DNA of 64,000 bases from NCBI GenBank assembly GCA_934691625.1, contig CAKUTA010000009.1, positions 1 to 64,000 of the forward strand, read 5' to 3'. Under the pieces are notes generated by a model. It worked only from the letters and a program-made list of their open reading frames with translations. It made no database searches and was not told where the DNA came from. Both the position numbers and the translations under genes were made by a program. Below are positions 9,389-17,999 of the stretch, one piece after another; positions within the stretch are counted from its first letter, which is position 1; each line of letters begins with the position of its first letter. Source of the DNA: an uncultured Bacteroidales bacterium (GTDB lineage: Bacteria > Bacteroidota > Bacteroidia > Bacteroidales > UBA932).

Positions 9389-10669
9389 TCAGTTAACTGT
9401 TATGACGGCCACCTCAGCACTGTTTACAGGAGCTCCGGCCTCGATATAGACAAGGCCGCTGCCTTTGTTCTTAAGATGAAGTGTAACACCACGCCCGTCA
9501 TTATCCATAGTGAAATCATATATTCCGCGCTCCTTGTCATATTCGAGCTCTTCCTGTCCGAATGTGAGCCTGGCCCCGGCAGGATCTGTCTCAGCCCATA
9601 TATGAACATCATCCCCTATGTGACCTTCAATATAATTCCCGGGGTGCAGCTGTATCCTTGATTTTCCATAATCTGAAAGCCCGCTCTTGTCGATTCTCCA
9701 GCTGCTTTCCGGCAGGCCTGTTCCTATGGGCTTGACTGTAAGGTGATAATGGCAGTTTCTCTCCACATTGAAATCTGCAGGGCTGCTGCCCAGATAAAAC
9801 CTGTATGTCAGATATTCTTCCGGCCCCGTGAATAGAGAATCAGATCTATACTCCATTTTCATCTCTATATATGAGCAGACATCTGATATGGCATCGGAAA
9901 TATTCAGCACCTTATCTTCTTCTGTCATGGCATCAGGAAGCAGCACTCCCTGCATGTTTTCCAGCATATAGACATCTACTTCACGGCTTATTCCCGGTCT
10001 TGCGTCAATGTTAAGGTCATCTGTCTCGGAATACCTTTTCATGAATCCCTGTCCGAATATATCATCCCTTCCAGAAGCCTTGCTTTGCCTGAACATGCTT
10101 GCAGACTTGGGGCATCCACCAATCTGTACACTTCTGACATTGAACCTTATATTCTTGTTCAGGGCGCTCCTGTCCACTGATATTGATATCCTGGACATGA
10201 GCCTTGTCATGGGGACAATGACTTTTTCCTGATTTTTCCCCACCTTGAACTTGCCTGTGCTGCCGCTCATCGGAATACCCCTGCTGTATTCGTCAGGGTA
10301 GGATATATGATATCTGAAGTTCATAAGGTCATGGATGTTCCCGATGCCGCTGATCCTGAATCCTACATTCGCGCATGCATATACCTGCATATCTACATTC
10401 CTTATGCACATTATGGAGCAGATCGCAGTATTCCCGTCTGTCTGCATCTGGGACAATGTCAGATATCTTGATTCCTCAAGATCCCCGTTTTCATTAAATA
10501 TGAATATGTTAAGGTCACTTATCCTGTCCATGTCCGGATCCGTGGCCCTTGTGACAGGTGCTCCGCAGCCGAAAACGAATGATACCGGAAGTGCTACCTG
10601 CTCTTGTTCAGTGCGGCTGCATGCCCATATAAGGCATATCGCCATGATATATGTTGTCCACTGTCTCAT
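9389..10669 (-). CDS. DUF4906-like/fimbrial lipoprotein
   Basis: The 426-residue product begins with a lipoprotein signal ending in IWAC (Cys 17). It shows the two-domain layout typical of Bacteroidales fimbrial subunits: ISDLNIFIFNENGDL near residue 47, VYACANVGF near 91, and MTRLMSRISISVD near 153 (the usual core strand of Mfa/FimB-type proteins). It is longer than classical FimA and resembles DUF4906 proteins found beside fimbrillins. It lies 15 bp after the first gene. A role as fimbrial subunit or anchor is inferred; the DUF assignment is from memory of sequence style, not a search. Confidence 0.65.
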   Translation of the reverse strand: MRQWTTYIMAICLIWACSRTEQEQVALPVSFVFGCGAPVTRATDPDMDRISDLNIFIFNENGDLEESRYLTLSQMQTDGNTAICSIMCIRNVDMQVYACANVGFRISGIGNIHDLMNFRYHISYPDEYSRGIPMSGSTGKFKVGKNQEKVIVPMTRLMSRISISVDRSALNKNIRFNVRSVQIGGCPKSASMFRQSKASGRDDIFGQGFMKRYSETDDLNIDARPGISREVDVYMLENMQGVLLPDAMTEEDKVLNISDAISDVCSYIEMKMEYRSDSLFTGPEEYLTYRFYLGSSPADFNVERNCHYHLTVKPIGTGLPESSWRIDKSGLSDYGKSRIQLHPGNYIEGHIGDDVHIWAETDPAGARLTFGQEELEYDKERGIYDFTMDNDGRGVTLHLKNKGSGLVYIEAGAPVNSAEVAVITVN

Positions 10670-10683
10670 AGGTTTTCATGTTT

Positions 10684-11763
10684 TCAATATGTTATAACTC
10701 TTCTGTCCATGCTTTTCCATGGTGAAACCTCGAAACTGCACATCAGGTTTCCGGTCTCTATTGCTGTTTCCGGATCATTCACTCCAGTCCTGGTCAATGT
10801 GATGTCGTATATATACGAACTGTTTCTGGTTATTCCCGGAACATTCCCTGACTGCCATGCCCCACGGTTTACATTAATAGGGTAGAATGTCTTTTTTCCA
10901 GCTATGCTGCCTTCTATCACCAGGCGAGTGAACGGTGTTCCGAGCCCTTCCTCTGTAGCGGTATTCGGGTAGCAGTAGAGATGTATTTCAGGAAAGAGGA
11001 CGGATTCTCCTATGTCTGTGGTTCCGCAATATATCAGGCAGCCGCCTTTGAATCCCGCGACATCATCATCGGACAATTTTCCATGATTCAGGATGCATTC
11101 AGGAACAGAAGCAGCATCTCCTGTAAATGGATATCTTCCGCATATATTTGTCAGGTATATTTTTACATCCCGAAGCATCTCTCCCGCGTATGGATGCCCA
11201 TGAAAATCACAGCTGATGCTATTTAGCACGACTTCTGACATAAGCGGCGAGAGCGGTATGCAGCAGTTGCTTTCATTGCCGGCTGAAACTCTGCTTTCCC
11301 CGCTCATCACAGGAGCATCTGGCAAGTCATCCTTGATGTCGGAATATAGGGAGCCTAGGTCATCGTATGAGCGTATGCCACGGCATGTGTCCTCTGATAA
11401 CCTGGCGTTTGCTAGAATGAATAATATCTTTCTGCCCTGTCTTGAAGCGGCATCTATAAAATCTGCTCCGTCTGTTTCCACGTGCTGCCATGAATCAAGC
11501 TTTCTGAGCCTGTCATCATTGAAAAAGAATATATCCAGCGAAGAGACCTTGCTGCCGTCGGCTGCCTTGACAGATATTCTGCAGGCTGCGCTTTCTGCAG
11601 GTTCAGTGCCTGTGCTGCTGTATGGAGGAGGCACATCCTTTTTGCTGCAGGAATAAAAGGCCGGAAAGGATACTAAAAGCAAGAACCACACGGCCAGAAC
11701 GGCCTTGTCTGAATAGCAGGTTAAGCCAGGTGCAGTTTTAACGAACCGGCCTTTCGATTTCAT
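10684..11763 (-). CDS. FimA/Mfa1-like fimbrial subunit lipoprotein, first gene of operon
   Basis: The 359-residue protein carries a long N-region followed by a lipoprotein signal (LLLVSFPAFYSC, Cys near residue 39). The mature part contains VSSLDIFFFNDD, ILFILANARLS and PLSPLMSEVVLNSISCDFHG, the order seen in FimA/Mfa1-type subunits. The C-terminal YDITLTRTGVNDPE resembles the donor-strand end of major subunits. Upstream in-frame starts reach 11811, but the -7 box at 11809-11816 places the transcript start near 11802. ATG 11763 leaves a 39-nt leader and is chosen; ATG 11793 is possible. The gene heads a five-gene operon of exported lipoproteins. Confidence 0.68.
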   Translation of the reverse strand: MKSKGRFVKTAPGLTCYSDKAVLAVWFLLLVSFPAFYSCSKKDVPPPYSSTGTEPAESAACRISVKAADGSKVSSLDIFFFNDDRLRKLDSWQHVETDGADFIDAASRQGRKILFILANARLSEDTCRGIRSYDDLGSLYSDIKDDLPDAPVMSGESRVSAGNESNCCIPLSPLMSEVVLNSISCDFHGHPYAGEMLRDVKIYLTNICGRYPFTGDAASVPECILNHGKLSDDDVAGFKGGCLIYCGTTDIGESVLFPEIHLYCYPNTATEEGLGTPFTRLVIEGSIAGKKTFYPINVNRGAWQSGNVPGITRNSSYIYDITLTRTGVNDPETAIETGNLMCSFEVSPWKSMDRRVITY

Positions 11764-11808
11764 TATTTTTATGTTTTGTTCCATCTGCGTCATTGTTTTT
11801 GACAGACG

Positions 11809-11816
11809 CAAAGTTA
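11809..11816 (-). promoter_or_regulatory. -7 box of the fimbria-like operon promoter
   Basis: TAACTTTG on the minus strand matches TAnnTTTG exactly. It overlaps the earliest possible TTG start of the first gene and so rules that start out. A -33 box is not clear. Confidence 0.6.
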
Positions 11817-11934
11817 TTTTCAGGATTTCATAAAAACTTGGAAAAGTGACTCGAGGCCTATCAGATTTTTATGAATTTTAATTTTTGATATAATTTTTAA
11901 TTACTTAAAAAATCGCGCAAAAAAATTAAAAAAC

Positions 11935-11972
11935 ATAAAAAAGCCGTCTGGAATGATCTCCAGACGGCTTTT
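11935..11972 (-). terminator. Terminator of the nqr operon
   Basis: A perfect 12-bp stem (11941-11952 with 11959-11970) with a 6-nt loop is flanked by A/T runs. It lies 19 bp past the nqrF stop and separates nqr from the fimbria-like operon. Confidence 0.9.
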
Positions 11973-11988
11973 CAATGTGTTAAGGCTA

Positions 11989-13269
11989 TTAACCTCCGAA
12001 ATTATCGTAAAGTATGTTCTCAGGTGGAACTCCAAGGCTGTCAAGCAGAGTGTTGACAGATTTGACCATCATAGGAGGCCCGCACATGAAGTACTTGATG
12101 TCCTCAGGAGTGTCGTGATTCTTGAGGTAAGTCTCATACATCACATTGTGTACGAAACCTGCAACATACTTGACACCTGCTGCATCTGCTGCCGGATCAG
12201 GACGGTCGAGTGCAAGATGGAAGTGGAAGTTAGGGAACTCTTTCTCGATTTCCGCATAGTCCTCGAGGTAGAATGCCTCTTTAAGGCTACGCGCACCGTA
12301 GAAGAAGTTTACCTGCTTCTTGGTCTTCAAAGTCTTGAACAGATGCATGATATGGCTTCTGAGAGGTGCCATACCTGCACCGCCGCCGACGAATATGTAC
12401 TCCTGTGAATCAGGATCATCCTTAGGAAGAAGGAACTCGCCGAATGGACCGGAAATCATTACCTTGTCACCAGGGTGACGGGTGTATATGTATGATGAGC
12501 CGATACCCGGGTTTACAGGCAGGAGCTTGTTGCTTCCCTTAGGCGCAGTCCTGTCGAAAGGAGGAGTTGCGATACGGACATTCAGCTTGATGATATCGCC
12601 TTCTGCAGGATAAGAGGCCATTGAGTATGCCCTCATTGTCGCTACAGGGTTTACGCACTTCAGGTCGAAGAACTTGTAGCGCTCCCAGTCTGCCTTGTAT
12701 TCAGGATCAACATCAATATCGCTGAAATTGAAGGTCCCGGCAGGGATATCAATCTGGATATACTCTCCGGATTTGAAGTCGAGATGCACACCTGCAGGAA
12801 GCTTGACTGTGAACTCCTTGATGAAGGTAGCCACATTGTGGTTCGAGATAACCTCGCACTCCACCTTCTTGACGCTGAGAACAGACTCTGGAACCTCGAT
12901 CTTGAGGTCTTCCTTGACCTTTACCTGACAGCCAAGTCTCCAGTTGTCCTTGATCTGCTTTCTGTTGAAGAAGCCTGTCTCGGTCGGAAGAATATTCCCG
13001 CCGCCTTCAAGCACTCTGACTTTGCACTGTCCGCAGTTTGCCTTGCCGCCGCATGCGGAAGGGAGGAAAATCTTCTCCTCTGCGAGCGCACCCATAAGAG
13101 AATTGCCAGGAGTGACATCCAGCACCTTGTTTCCGCCGTTGATGTCAATCTTTACTGTACCGCTAGGGGTCAGCTTTGTCTTTACCCACAGCAGCAGGAC
13201 TACCAGAATCATGGTAACCACTGTGATAGTCGCTGCAGAGGCTATAATTGTAAGAGTAATTTCATTCAT
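11989..13269 (-). CDS. nqrF: Na+-translocating NADH:quinone reductase subunit F
   Basis: NqrF is the NADH-oxidising subunit of the Na+-pumping respiratory complex. It passes electrons from NADH through FAD to a 2Fe-2S centre. The 426-residue product has an N-terminal membrane helix (about 5-28), a ferredoxin domain with Cys 73, 79, 82 and 114 (CGGKANCGQC then LGC), the FAD motif RAYSMASYP, and the NADH motif GGGAGMAPLRSHI. The end DNFGG is typical of the family. It is the last gene of nqrABCDEF, 15 bp after nqrE, and is followed by a strong terminator. Confidence 0.97.
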   Translation of the reverse strand: MNEITLTIIASAATITVVTMILVVLLLWVKTKLTPSGTVKIDINGGNKVLDVTPGNSLMGALAEEKIFLPSACGGKANCGQCKVRVLEGGGNILPTETGFFNRKQIKDNWRLGCQVKVKEDLKIEVPESVLSVKKVECEVISNHNVATFIKEFTVKLPAGVHLDFKSGEYIQIDIPAGTFNFSDIDVDPEYKADWERYKFFDLKCVNPVATMRAYSMASYPAEGDIIKLNVRIATPPFDRTAPKGSNKLLPVNPGIGSSYIYTRHPGDKVMISGPFGEFLLPKDDPDSQEYIFVGGGAGMAPLRSHIMHLFKTLKTKKQVNFFYGARSLKEAFYLEDYAEIEKEFPNFHFHLALDRPDPAADAAGVKYVAGFVHNVMYETYLKNHDTPEDIKYFMCGPPMMVKSVNTLLDSLGVPPENILYDNFGG

Positions 13270-13284
13270 CTTTCAAGTCTCCTA

Positions 13285-13899
13285 TTAAAGTGAAATGCCC
13301 ATGAATGTCATGAATGCGAGGGCCATGAGGCCTACGGTAATGAATGTGATACCGATACCCTTAAGAGGTGCAGGAACATTCGAATATGACATCTTCTCTC
13401 TGATGGCAGCCAGTGTCACGATAGCGAGGAACCAGCCGATACCTGAACCGAGGGCATAGACTGTAGCTTCACCGACATTTACAAAATCACGCTGCTGCAT
13501 GAACAGGGAGCCTCCGAGGATGGCACAGTTCACGGCGATAAGCGGGAGGAAGATACCGAGTTCAGAATAGAGTGCTGGTGCGAATTTCTCGACAACCATC
13601 TCTACGAGCTGGGTAATGGCCGCTATGACAGCGATGAAAGTGATGAAACTGAGGAAGCTGAGGTCAACGCTTGCGAGGCTTGGACTGAGCCATGCCAGGG
13701 CACCGGGACTGAGCACGTAGGTGTTCAGGAGGTAGTTTATAGGCAATGTGACCAGAAGGACAAAGATAACAGCCGCACCAAGTCCGGAAGCTGTCTTCAC
13801 GTTTTTCGATACTGCCAGGTATGAACACATACCGAGGAAGTATGCAAAAATCATATTGTCAACGAAGATTGACTTTACGAATAAGCTTATATATTCCAT
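13285..13899 (-). CDS. nqrE: Na+-translocating NADH:quinone reductase subunit E
   Basis: The 204-residue, very hydrophobic protein has about six membrane helices and begins [16 protein letters not shown], typical of NqrE. With NqrD it forms a pseudo-symmetric pair in the membrane that coordinates the intramembrane iron centre; a Cys lies in each half (LGMCSYLAV and AVNCAILGG). It sits between nqrD and nqrF with short gaps of 19 and 15 bp, as expected for a co-transcribed complex. Confidence 0.97.
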   Translation of the reverse strand: MEYISLFVKSIFVDNMIFAYFLGMCSYLAVSKNVKTASGLGAAVIFVLLVTLPINYLLNTYVLSPGALAWLSPSLASVDLSFLSFITFIAVIAAITQLVEMVVEKFAPALYSELGIFLPLIAVNCAILGGSLFMQQRDFVNVGEATVYALGSGIGWFLAIVTLAAIREKMSYSNVPAPLKGIGITFITVGLMALAFMTFMGISL

Positions 13900-13918
13900 A
13901 TTACTTGCGTGTTAGTTG

Positions 13919-14539
13919 TTATTTCTCCTGAAGATCTTTCTGGATGCTTCTCTGTACCCAGACAATGCATCCGAGCAGGATGAGTGCGACAGGAGGAAGA
14001 ATCACAAGTCCGTTATTCATATAGCCGGCATCATAGACACACTGCGGGATCACACGGAACCCGAAGAGGGTGCCTGACCCGAAGAGTTCACGGAAGAAAG
14101 CCACGATGAGAAGAATCATGGCATAACCTGCACCGTTTGCCAGACCGTCAAGAAGCGAAGGAATAGGCTTGTTGCCAAGTCCGAAAGCCTCGATACGGCC
14201 CATGACTATACAGTTTGTGATGATAAGCCCGATGTACACAGAGAGCTGTGTCTCAATGCTGTAGGCATACGCCTTCAGGAACTGGTCCACAAGGATAACC
14301 ATCAGCGATACGACTACCAGCTGGACGATGATCCTGACTCTGTTCGGAATGGAATTCCTCATCAATGATACGATGAAGTTGGAAAGTCCGGTGACGAGGA
14401 TGACTGAAAGACCCATTACGAGGGCTCCTTTCAGTTGTACTGTCACAGCCAATGAGGAACAGATACCGAGCACGAGGACAGTCACAGGATTGCCCTTGAA
14501 AATCGGATTCAATATTGTTTCTTTGAGTTTTGCGTTCAT
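13919..14539 (-). CDS. nqrD: Na+-translocating NADH:quinone reductase subunit D
   Basis: This 206-residue polytopic membrane protein pairs with NqrE. The segments NPVTVLVLGICSSLAVTVQL and GLIITNCIVMGRIEAFG hold the two Cys residues expected for the shared iron site. About six hydrophobic helices are visible. Length and order in the operon are normal for the family. It starts 15 bp past the nqrC stop. Confidence 0.97.
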   Translation of the reverse strand: MNAKLKETILNPIFKGNPVTVLVLGICSSLAVTVQLKGALVMGLSVILVTGLSNFIVSLMRNSIPNRVRIIVQLVVVSLMVILVDQFLKAYAYSIETQLSVYIGLIITNCIVMGRIEAFGLGNKPIPSLLDGLANGAGYAMILLIVAFFRELFGSGTLFGFRVIPQCVYDAGYMNNGLVILPPVALILLGCIVWVQRSIQKDLQEK

Positions 14540-14554
14540 TTTATTTCCTCCTCA

Positions 14555-15379
14555 TTATTTTGCTATTGCGAGCGAGTCGGCGGAAACGCCAAGTGAATCA
14601 GCGGCTGCCTCTATCTCAGATGGCTGCTCTGCGGATGCAGGTGTTGCCATGAGGAACGGCTTGTATGCCTGAAGCCAGTTGTTTATAGATACGCCGAGAG
14701 CCTTGCTGGTGATGGAAGCACCGGTGATGGCATCTACCGCATTCTCCTTTCCTGCAGGAGCCCCACCCTTTACGACGCTGAATGCCTCATCATCGCTGAA
14801 GTCAATCTTCTTGCCTTCGAACTCTGCCCTGAATGAAGGATCATCCTTGATCTTGGCACCAAGGCCTGGAGTTTCGCTTGCGTGATCGAAATAAGCTCCG
14901 CGGATGGTCTGAAGATCATCATCAAGAGCGATGTAGCCCCAGATAGGCCCCCAAAGACCTGCACCGTAGCAAGGAATTACCGTTACTTTCTGGCCGTCTT
15001 TCTCGAATACGAAAACAGGCAGCTTGAGATCGGCATTGCCTTTCTTTATAAGATTATCCTGAGCCTTGAGCTGGCTTGTGGTGTAGATCTCCTGTTTCGT
15101 GAGATCTAGTGTTCCGCACTCCTTGCCTTCAGCATTGACAATGACCGAAGACTTTGCGACAGCCTTGTAGGCATCGAGAATCTGGTCATTGCTCATCGCG
15201 TCCAGCTCGCCTTTCTCGTAGAACTTGCTGGCGGTCAGCATCTGGCTGATGGCGTCAGCCTTTACATTCGCGTCCTGCTTCGGTTTCAGAGTCTCGGAGA
15301 TGAACGCAAGAACCGCAGCTACCACCACTACGACAACTGTCGTGTAGATGACTGTATATATATTTCCGTTAGTATTCAT
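14555..15379 (-). CDS. nqrC: Na+-translocating NADH:quinone reductase subunit C
   Basis: NqrC carries a covalently bound FMN on its periplasmic domain and relays electrons in the Na+ pump. The 274-residue product has one N-terminal helix (about 8-27) and an FMN-binding domain. The flavinylation motif reads D216-A-I-T-G-A-S222-I-T. The attachment residue would thus be Ser 222 rather than the Thr of the well-studied Vibrio enzyme; both fit the general ApbE target pattern. An in-frame extension to 15466 would overlap nqrB, so ATG 15379 (MNTNGNIYTV) is chosen. This leaves 13 bp after nqrB. No apbE flavin transferase gene is in the window. Confidence 0.96.
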   Translation of the reverse strand: MNTNGNIYTVIYTTVVVVVVAAVLAFISETLKPKQDANVKADAISQMLTASKFYEKGELDAMSNDQILDAYKAVAKSSVIVNAEGKECGTLDLTKQEIYTTSQLKAQDNLIKKGNADLKLPVFVFEKDGQKVTVIPCYGAGLWGPIWGYIALDDDLQTIRGAYFDHASETPGLGAKIKDDPSFRAEFEGKKIDFSDDEAFSVVKGGAPAGKENAVDAITGASITSKALGVSINNWLQAYKPFLMATPASAEQPSEIEAAADSLGVSADSLAIAK

Positions 15380-15392
15380 ACCTTTATATATA

Positions 15393-16553
15393 TTATGCGA
15401 TTTTAACTTTCTTGGCTCTTCTTGAAATCGCAGCGTCTGTGACGTAGTGGTCAATGAGAGGTGCAAAAGTGTTCATGAGCAGGATTGCGAGCATCATGCC
15501 CTCAGCATATCCAGGGTTGAACAGTCTGACGACAACGCAGAGAGCACCGATGAGGAATCCGTAGATCCATTTTCCGCACTCTGTCTGAGCTGAGGTGACA
15601 GGGTCTGTAGCCATGAATACTGTACCGAAGGCGAAGCCGCCCATGAGAAGCTGATAATATGCAGGGACTGTAGTGGCGCCGAAGATATTGCCGAGCCAGC
15701 CTACGAAGAGAGCGCCGGCAACAGACGATACCATGATTTTCCAGCTTGCTACACCTGTCCAGATGAGGATGAATGCACCGATGAGGATTGCGATCACGGA
15801 AGTCTCACCTACGGAACCCGGGATAAGACCAGCGAACATGTCCCATGCGGACATTCCATACTGTACGCCTGCATTGTTCATTGCATCAAGACCTTCAGAC
15901 GCAAAAGAGAGCGGTGTCGCACCTGTGGCTCCATCTATGAGGCTTTCTCCATGTTTCAATGAAACCCATACGCTTGAGCCTGACATCTTGCTAGGATAAG
16001 CGAAGAACAGGAATGCGCGGCAGAGAAGTGCCGGGTTCAGGAAATTCATTCCGGTGCCACCGAAGACCTCCTTGCCGAATATCACGGCGAAAGCGACTGC
16101 TATGGCAAGTGTCCATAGAGGTACGTCAACTGGGACGATAAGCGGGATGATCATACCTGAAACGAGATAGCCCTCATTGACTTCCTCATTACGTATCTGG
16201 GCAGAGGCGAACTCGATTCCCAGTCCGACGATATAGGCCACGAGATATAGAGGCAGAACTCTGAGGAAACCGTACCAGAAGTTCTGGAAAAGCCCCCATG
16301 TCTGTCCTGTTGCAAGGCAATGCTGGTAGCCTACGTTCCACATTCCAAACAGGGCTGCAGGAATGAGCGCGACTACTACTATAATCATGATTCTCTTCAG
16401 GTCAACAGCATCTCTGACATGCGCCCCCTTGCTGGTGACAGTACCTGGCACGCGGAGGAAAGTGTCGAATGCATCAACGCTGGAGTGAAGGAATCCAAGT
16501 TTGCCGCCCCTTTCGAAAAGGCCCGGCTGTGCTGTATTTTTTGAATCTTCCAT
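15393..16553 (-). CDS. nqrB: Na+-translocating NADH:quinone reductase subunit B
   Basis: NqrB is the largest membrane subunit and forms part of the Na+ path and quinone site. The 386-residue protein is polytopic and carries the covalent FMN motif DGATGATPL with Thr 213 as the likely attachment residue. GGTGMNFLNPAL near residue 165 is another family hallmark. It lies 13 bp after nqrA in the same operon. Confidence 0.97.
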   Translation of the reverse strand: MEDSKNTAQPGLFERGGKLGFLHSSVDAFDTFLRVPGTVTSKGAHVRDAVDLKRIMIIVVVALIPAALFGMWNVGYQHCLATGQTWGLFQNFWYGFLRVLPLYLVAYIVGLGIEFASAQIRNEEVNEGYLVSGMIIPLIVPVDVPLWTLAIAVAFAVIFGKEVFGGTGMNFLNPALLCRAFLFFAYPSKMSGSSVWVSLKHGESLIDGATGATPLSFASEGLDAMNNAGVQYGMSAWDMFAGLIPGSVGETSVIAILIGAFILIWTGVASWKIMVSSVAGALFVGWLGNIFGATTVPAYYQLLMGGFAFGTVFMATDPVTSAQTECGKWIYGFLIGALCVVVRLFNPGYAEGMMLAILLMNTFAPLIDHYVTDAAISRRAKKVKIA

Positions 16554-16566
16554 AACTTCCGTTAGT

Positions 16567-17925
16567 TTATGCCATTTCCTTAATCATAAGGTCAATGCCT
16601 TTTTCAACTATGGCCTGGATGTCGTTCTTCGAAGGATCCACATATTCGCAGAGCGCGAGATCCTCTGGAAGCACCTCATAAATTCCGAACTGCTCCATCT
16701 TGTCAATGTCGCCGGCGAGGCAGGCCTTCACGAGATAGACAGGGAAAATATCCATAGGGAGAACCTTCTTATAGACATCGGACATTACGAATGCGCGTGG
16801 GCCGCCATTAGTATTGGTATCCATATCGTAGGTCTTCTTAGGACATAGCCATGAGAAATAAGTGCGGCTTGAACTGAACTTGCCGAACCTGAACGGCTTA
16901 GCCCATCCGAGAACCTCTCTTTCAGTACCCTCGTGAAGGAGAGTTACCTGATTGTCGAAGAAGCCGAGGAATCCGTCCTCTCCTACATTGGTGCCGGTGA
17001 GGACATCGCCGCTGATGAATCTGAGGTCTTTTGCCGAATTGTCATAGAACTCCTTCAGATCTTTCATACTGATACCTGGAAGAGCATCAACGTATGCCGG
17101 CTCAATGGCTTTAGGACCGGTCACGGCGACCTTTCTCGCCATATTGTACTTGCCTGTGTTGAAGAGCTTTCCGATGGCAGCAAGAAGCAGAAGCGATACT
17201 GTCCATACCGTGTCACCCTTCATGATAGGGGCGATGTGGCTGATCTGTACTCCTACATTGCCGGCAGGATGCTTCCCACTGAAAACGTGCTGGATGACGT
17301 TCTCGATCTTATGGAGCGGAGTACCAGAATAGTTGTCGCTGCACAGCGAGAAGTGGACACCTCCGTCGGTGAGCTTTCCAAGCGCATTGACACCTGTCTG
17401 GATGTTCTCGATCTCGTCCTTGAACACGAACTCTGGAACAGCTGCGAGAGGCGCTGTGGAAAATGCTGATACGAAGATAGCTTTTGGCGAGAGTGACGGA
17501 TCTGCGATAACTCCGTAAGGCCTCTGGATAAGAGATGGCCACAGACCGCTCTGGAGCAGGAGAGCCTTGATGTCGGCTGCCGACATCTCCGAAGGCTTGT
17601 GAACGCCGAAATCGACGAATTCCTGCTGGGCGTCAGCCTTGATCCTTACCTCAAGCAACTTCCTTTTTTCACCCCTGACGATTTCTGCAACCGTTCCGCT
17701 TACCGGAGAGGAGAAGAGGATGTCAGGATTCTTTTTGTCCGCCAAGACCGGGGAACCGGCCAGGACCTTATCGCCTTCCTTGACAAGAAGCCTTGGAATA
17801 AGCCCCTTGAAATCAGTAGGTTTTACAGCGATAACGTCAGGCACGACCGGCTTCTTGGTGTTCTGGGCCGCTGTTCCTGAGATAGGAATGTTCAGCCCTT
17901 CTTTCAAATCGATGTTGTTTGACAT
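16567..17925 (-). CDS. nqrA: Na+-translocating NADH:quinone reductase subunit A
   Basis: NqrA is the cytoplasmic subunit with a quinone-binding site. The 452-residue product shows the usual N-terminal opening (LKEGLNIPISGTA), a lipoyl-like domain (about 30-100, LVKEGDKVLAGSPVLADK) and the C-terminal segment MDIFPVYLVKACLAGDIDKME. It is the first gene of nqrABCDEF. The upstream 74 bp are shared with the divergent uvrD gene. Confidence 0.97.
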   Translation of the reverse strand: MSNNIDLKEGLNIPISGTAAQNTKKPVVPDVIAVKPTDFKGLIPRLLVKEGDKVLAGSPVLADKKNPDILFSSPVSGTVAEIVRGEKRKLLEVRIKADAQQEFVDFGVHKPSEMSAADIKALLLQSGLWPSLIQRPYGVIADPSLSPKAIFVSAFSTAPLAAVPEFVFKDEIENIQTGVNALGKLTDGGVHFSLCSDNYSGTPLHKIENVIQHVFSGKHPAGNVGVQISHIAPIMKGDTVWTVSLLLLAAIGKLFNTGKYNMARKVAVTGPKAIEPAYVDALPGISMKDLKEFYDNSAKDLRFISGDVLTGTNVGEDGFLGFFDNQVTLLHEGTEREVLGWAKPFRFGKFSSSRTYFSWLCPKKTYDMDTNTNGGPRAFVMSDVYKKVLPMDIFPVYLVKACLAGDIDKMEQFGIYEVLPEDLALCEYVDPSKNDIQAIVEKGIDLMIKEMA

Positions 17926-17962
17926 TATAGGTAACCTTTAATAGTATTTCGGATTTCCGGCG

Positions 17963-17991
17963 CGAATATACTGAAAATTTTCGTAATTTCG
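17963..17991. promoter_or_regulatory. Divergent nqr/uvrD promoter region
   Basis: TATATTCG on the minus strand (17963-17970) and TAATTTCG on the plus strand (17984-17991) each match TAnnTTTG with one mismatch. They are the best candidates for the nqr and uvrD promoters in the 74-bp gap. The two divergent boxes lie only 13 bp apart. Confidence 0.4.
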
Positions 17992-17999
17992 CCCCTATT

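Noticed and set aside
15380-15466. N-terminal extension of nqrC
   Set aside because: It would overlap nqrB by 74 bp and add a non-conserved stretch before the membrane helix; ATG 15379 gives the family start.
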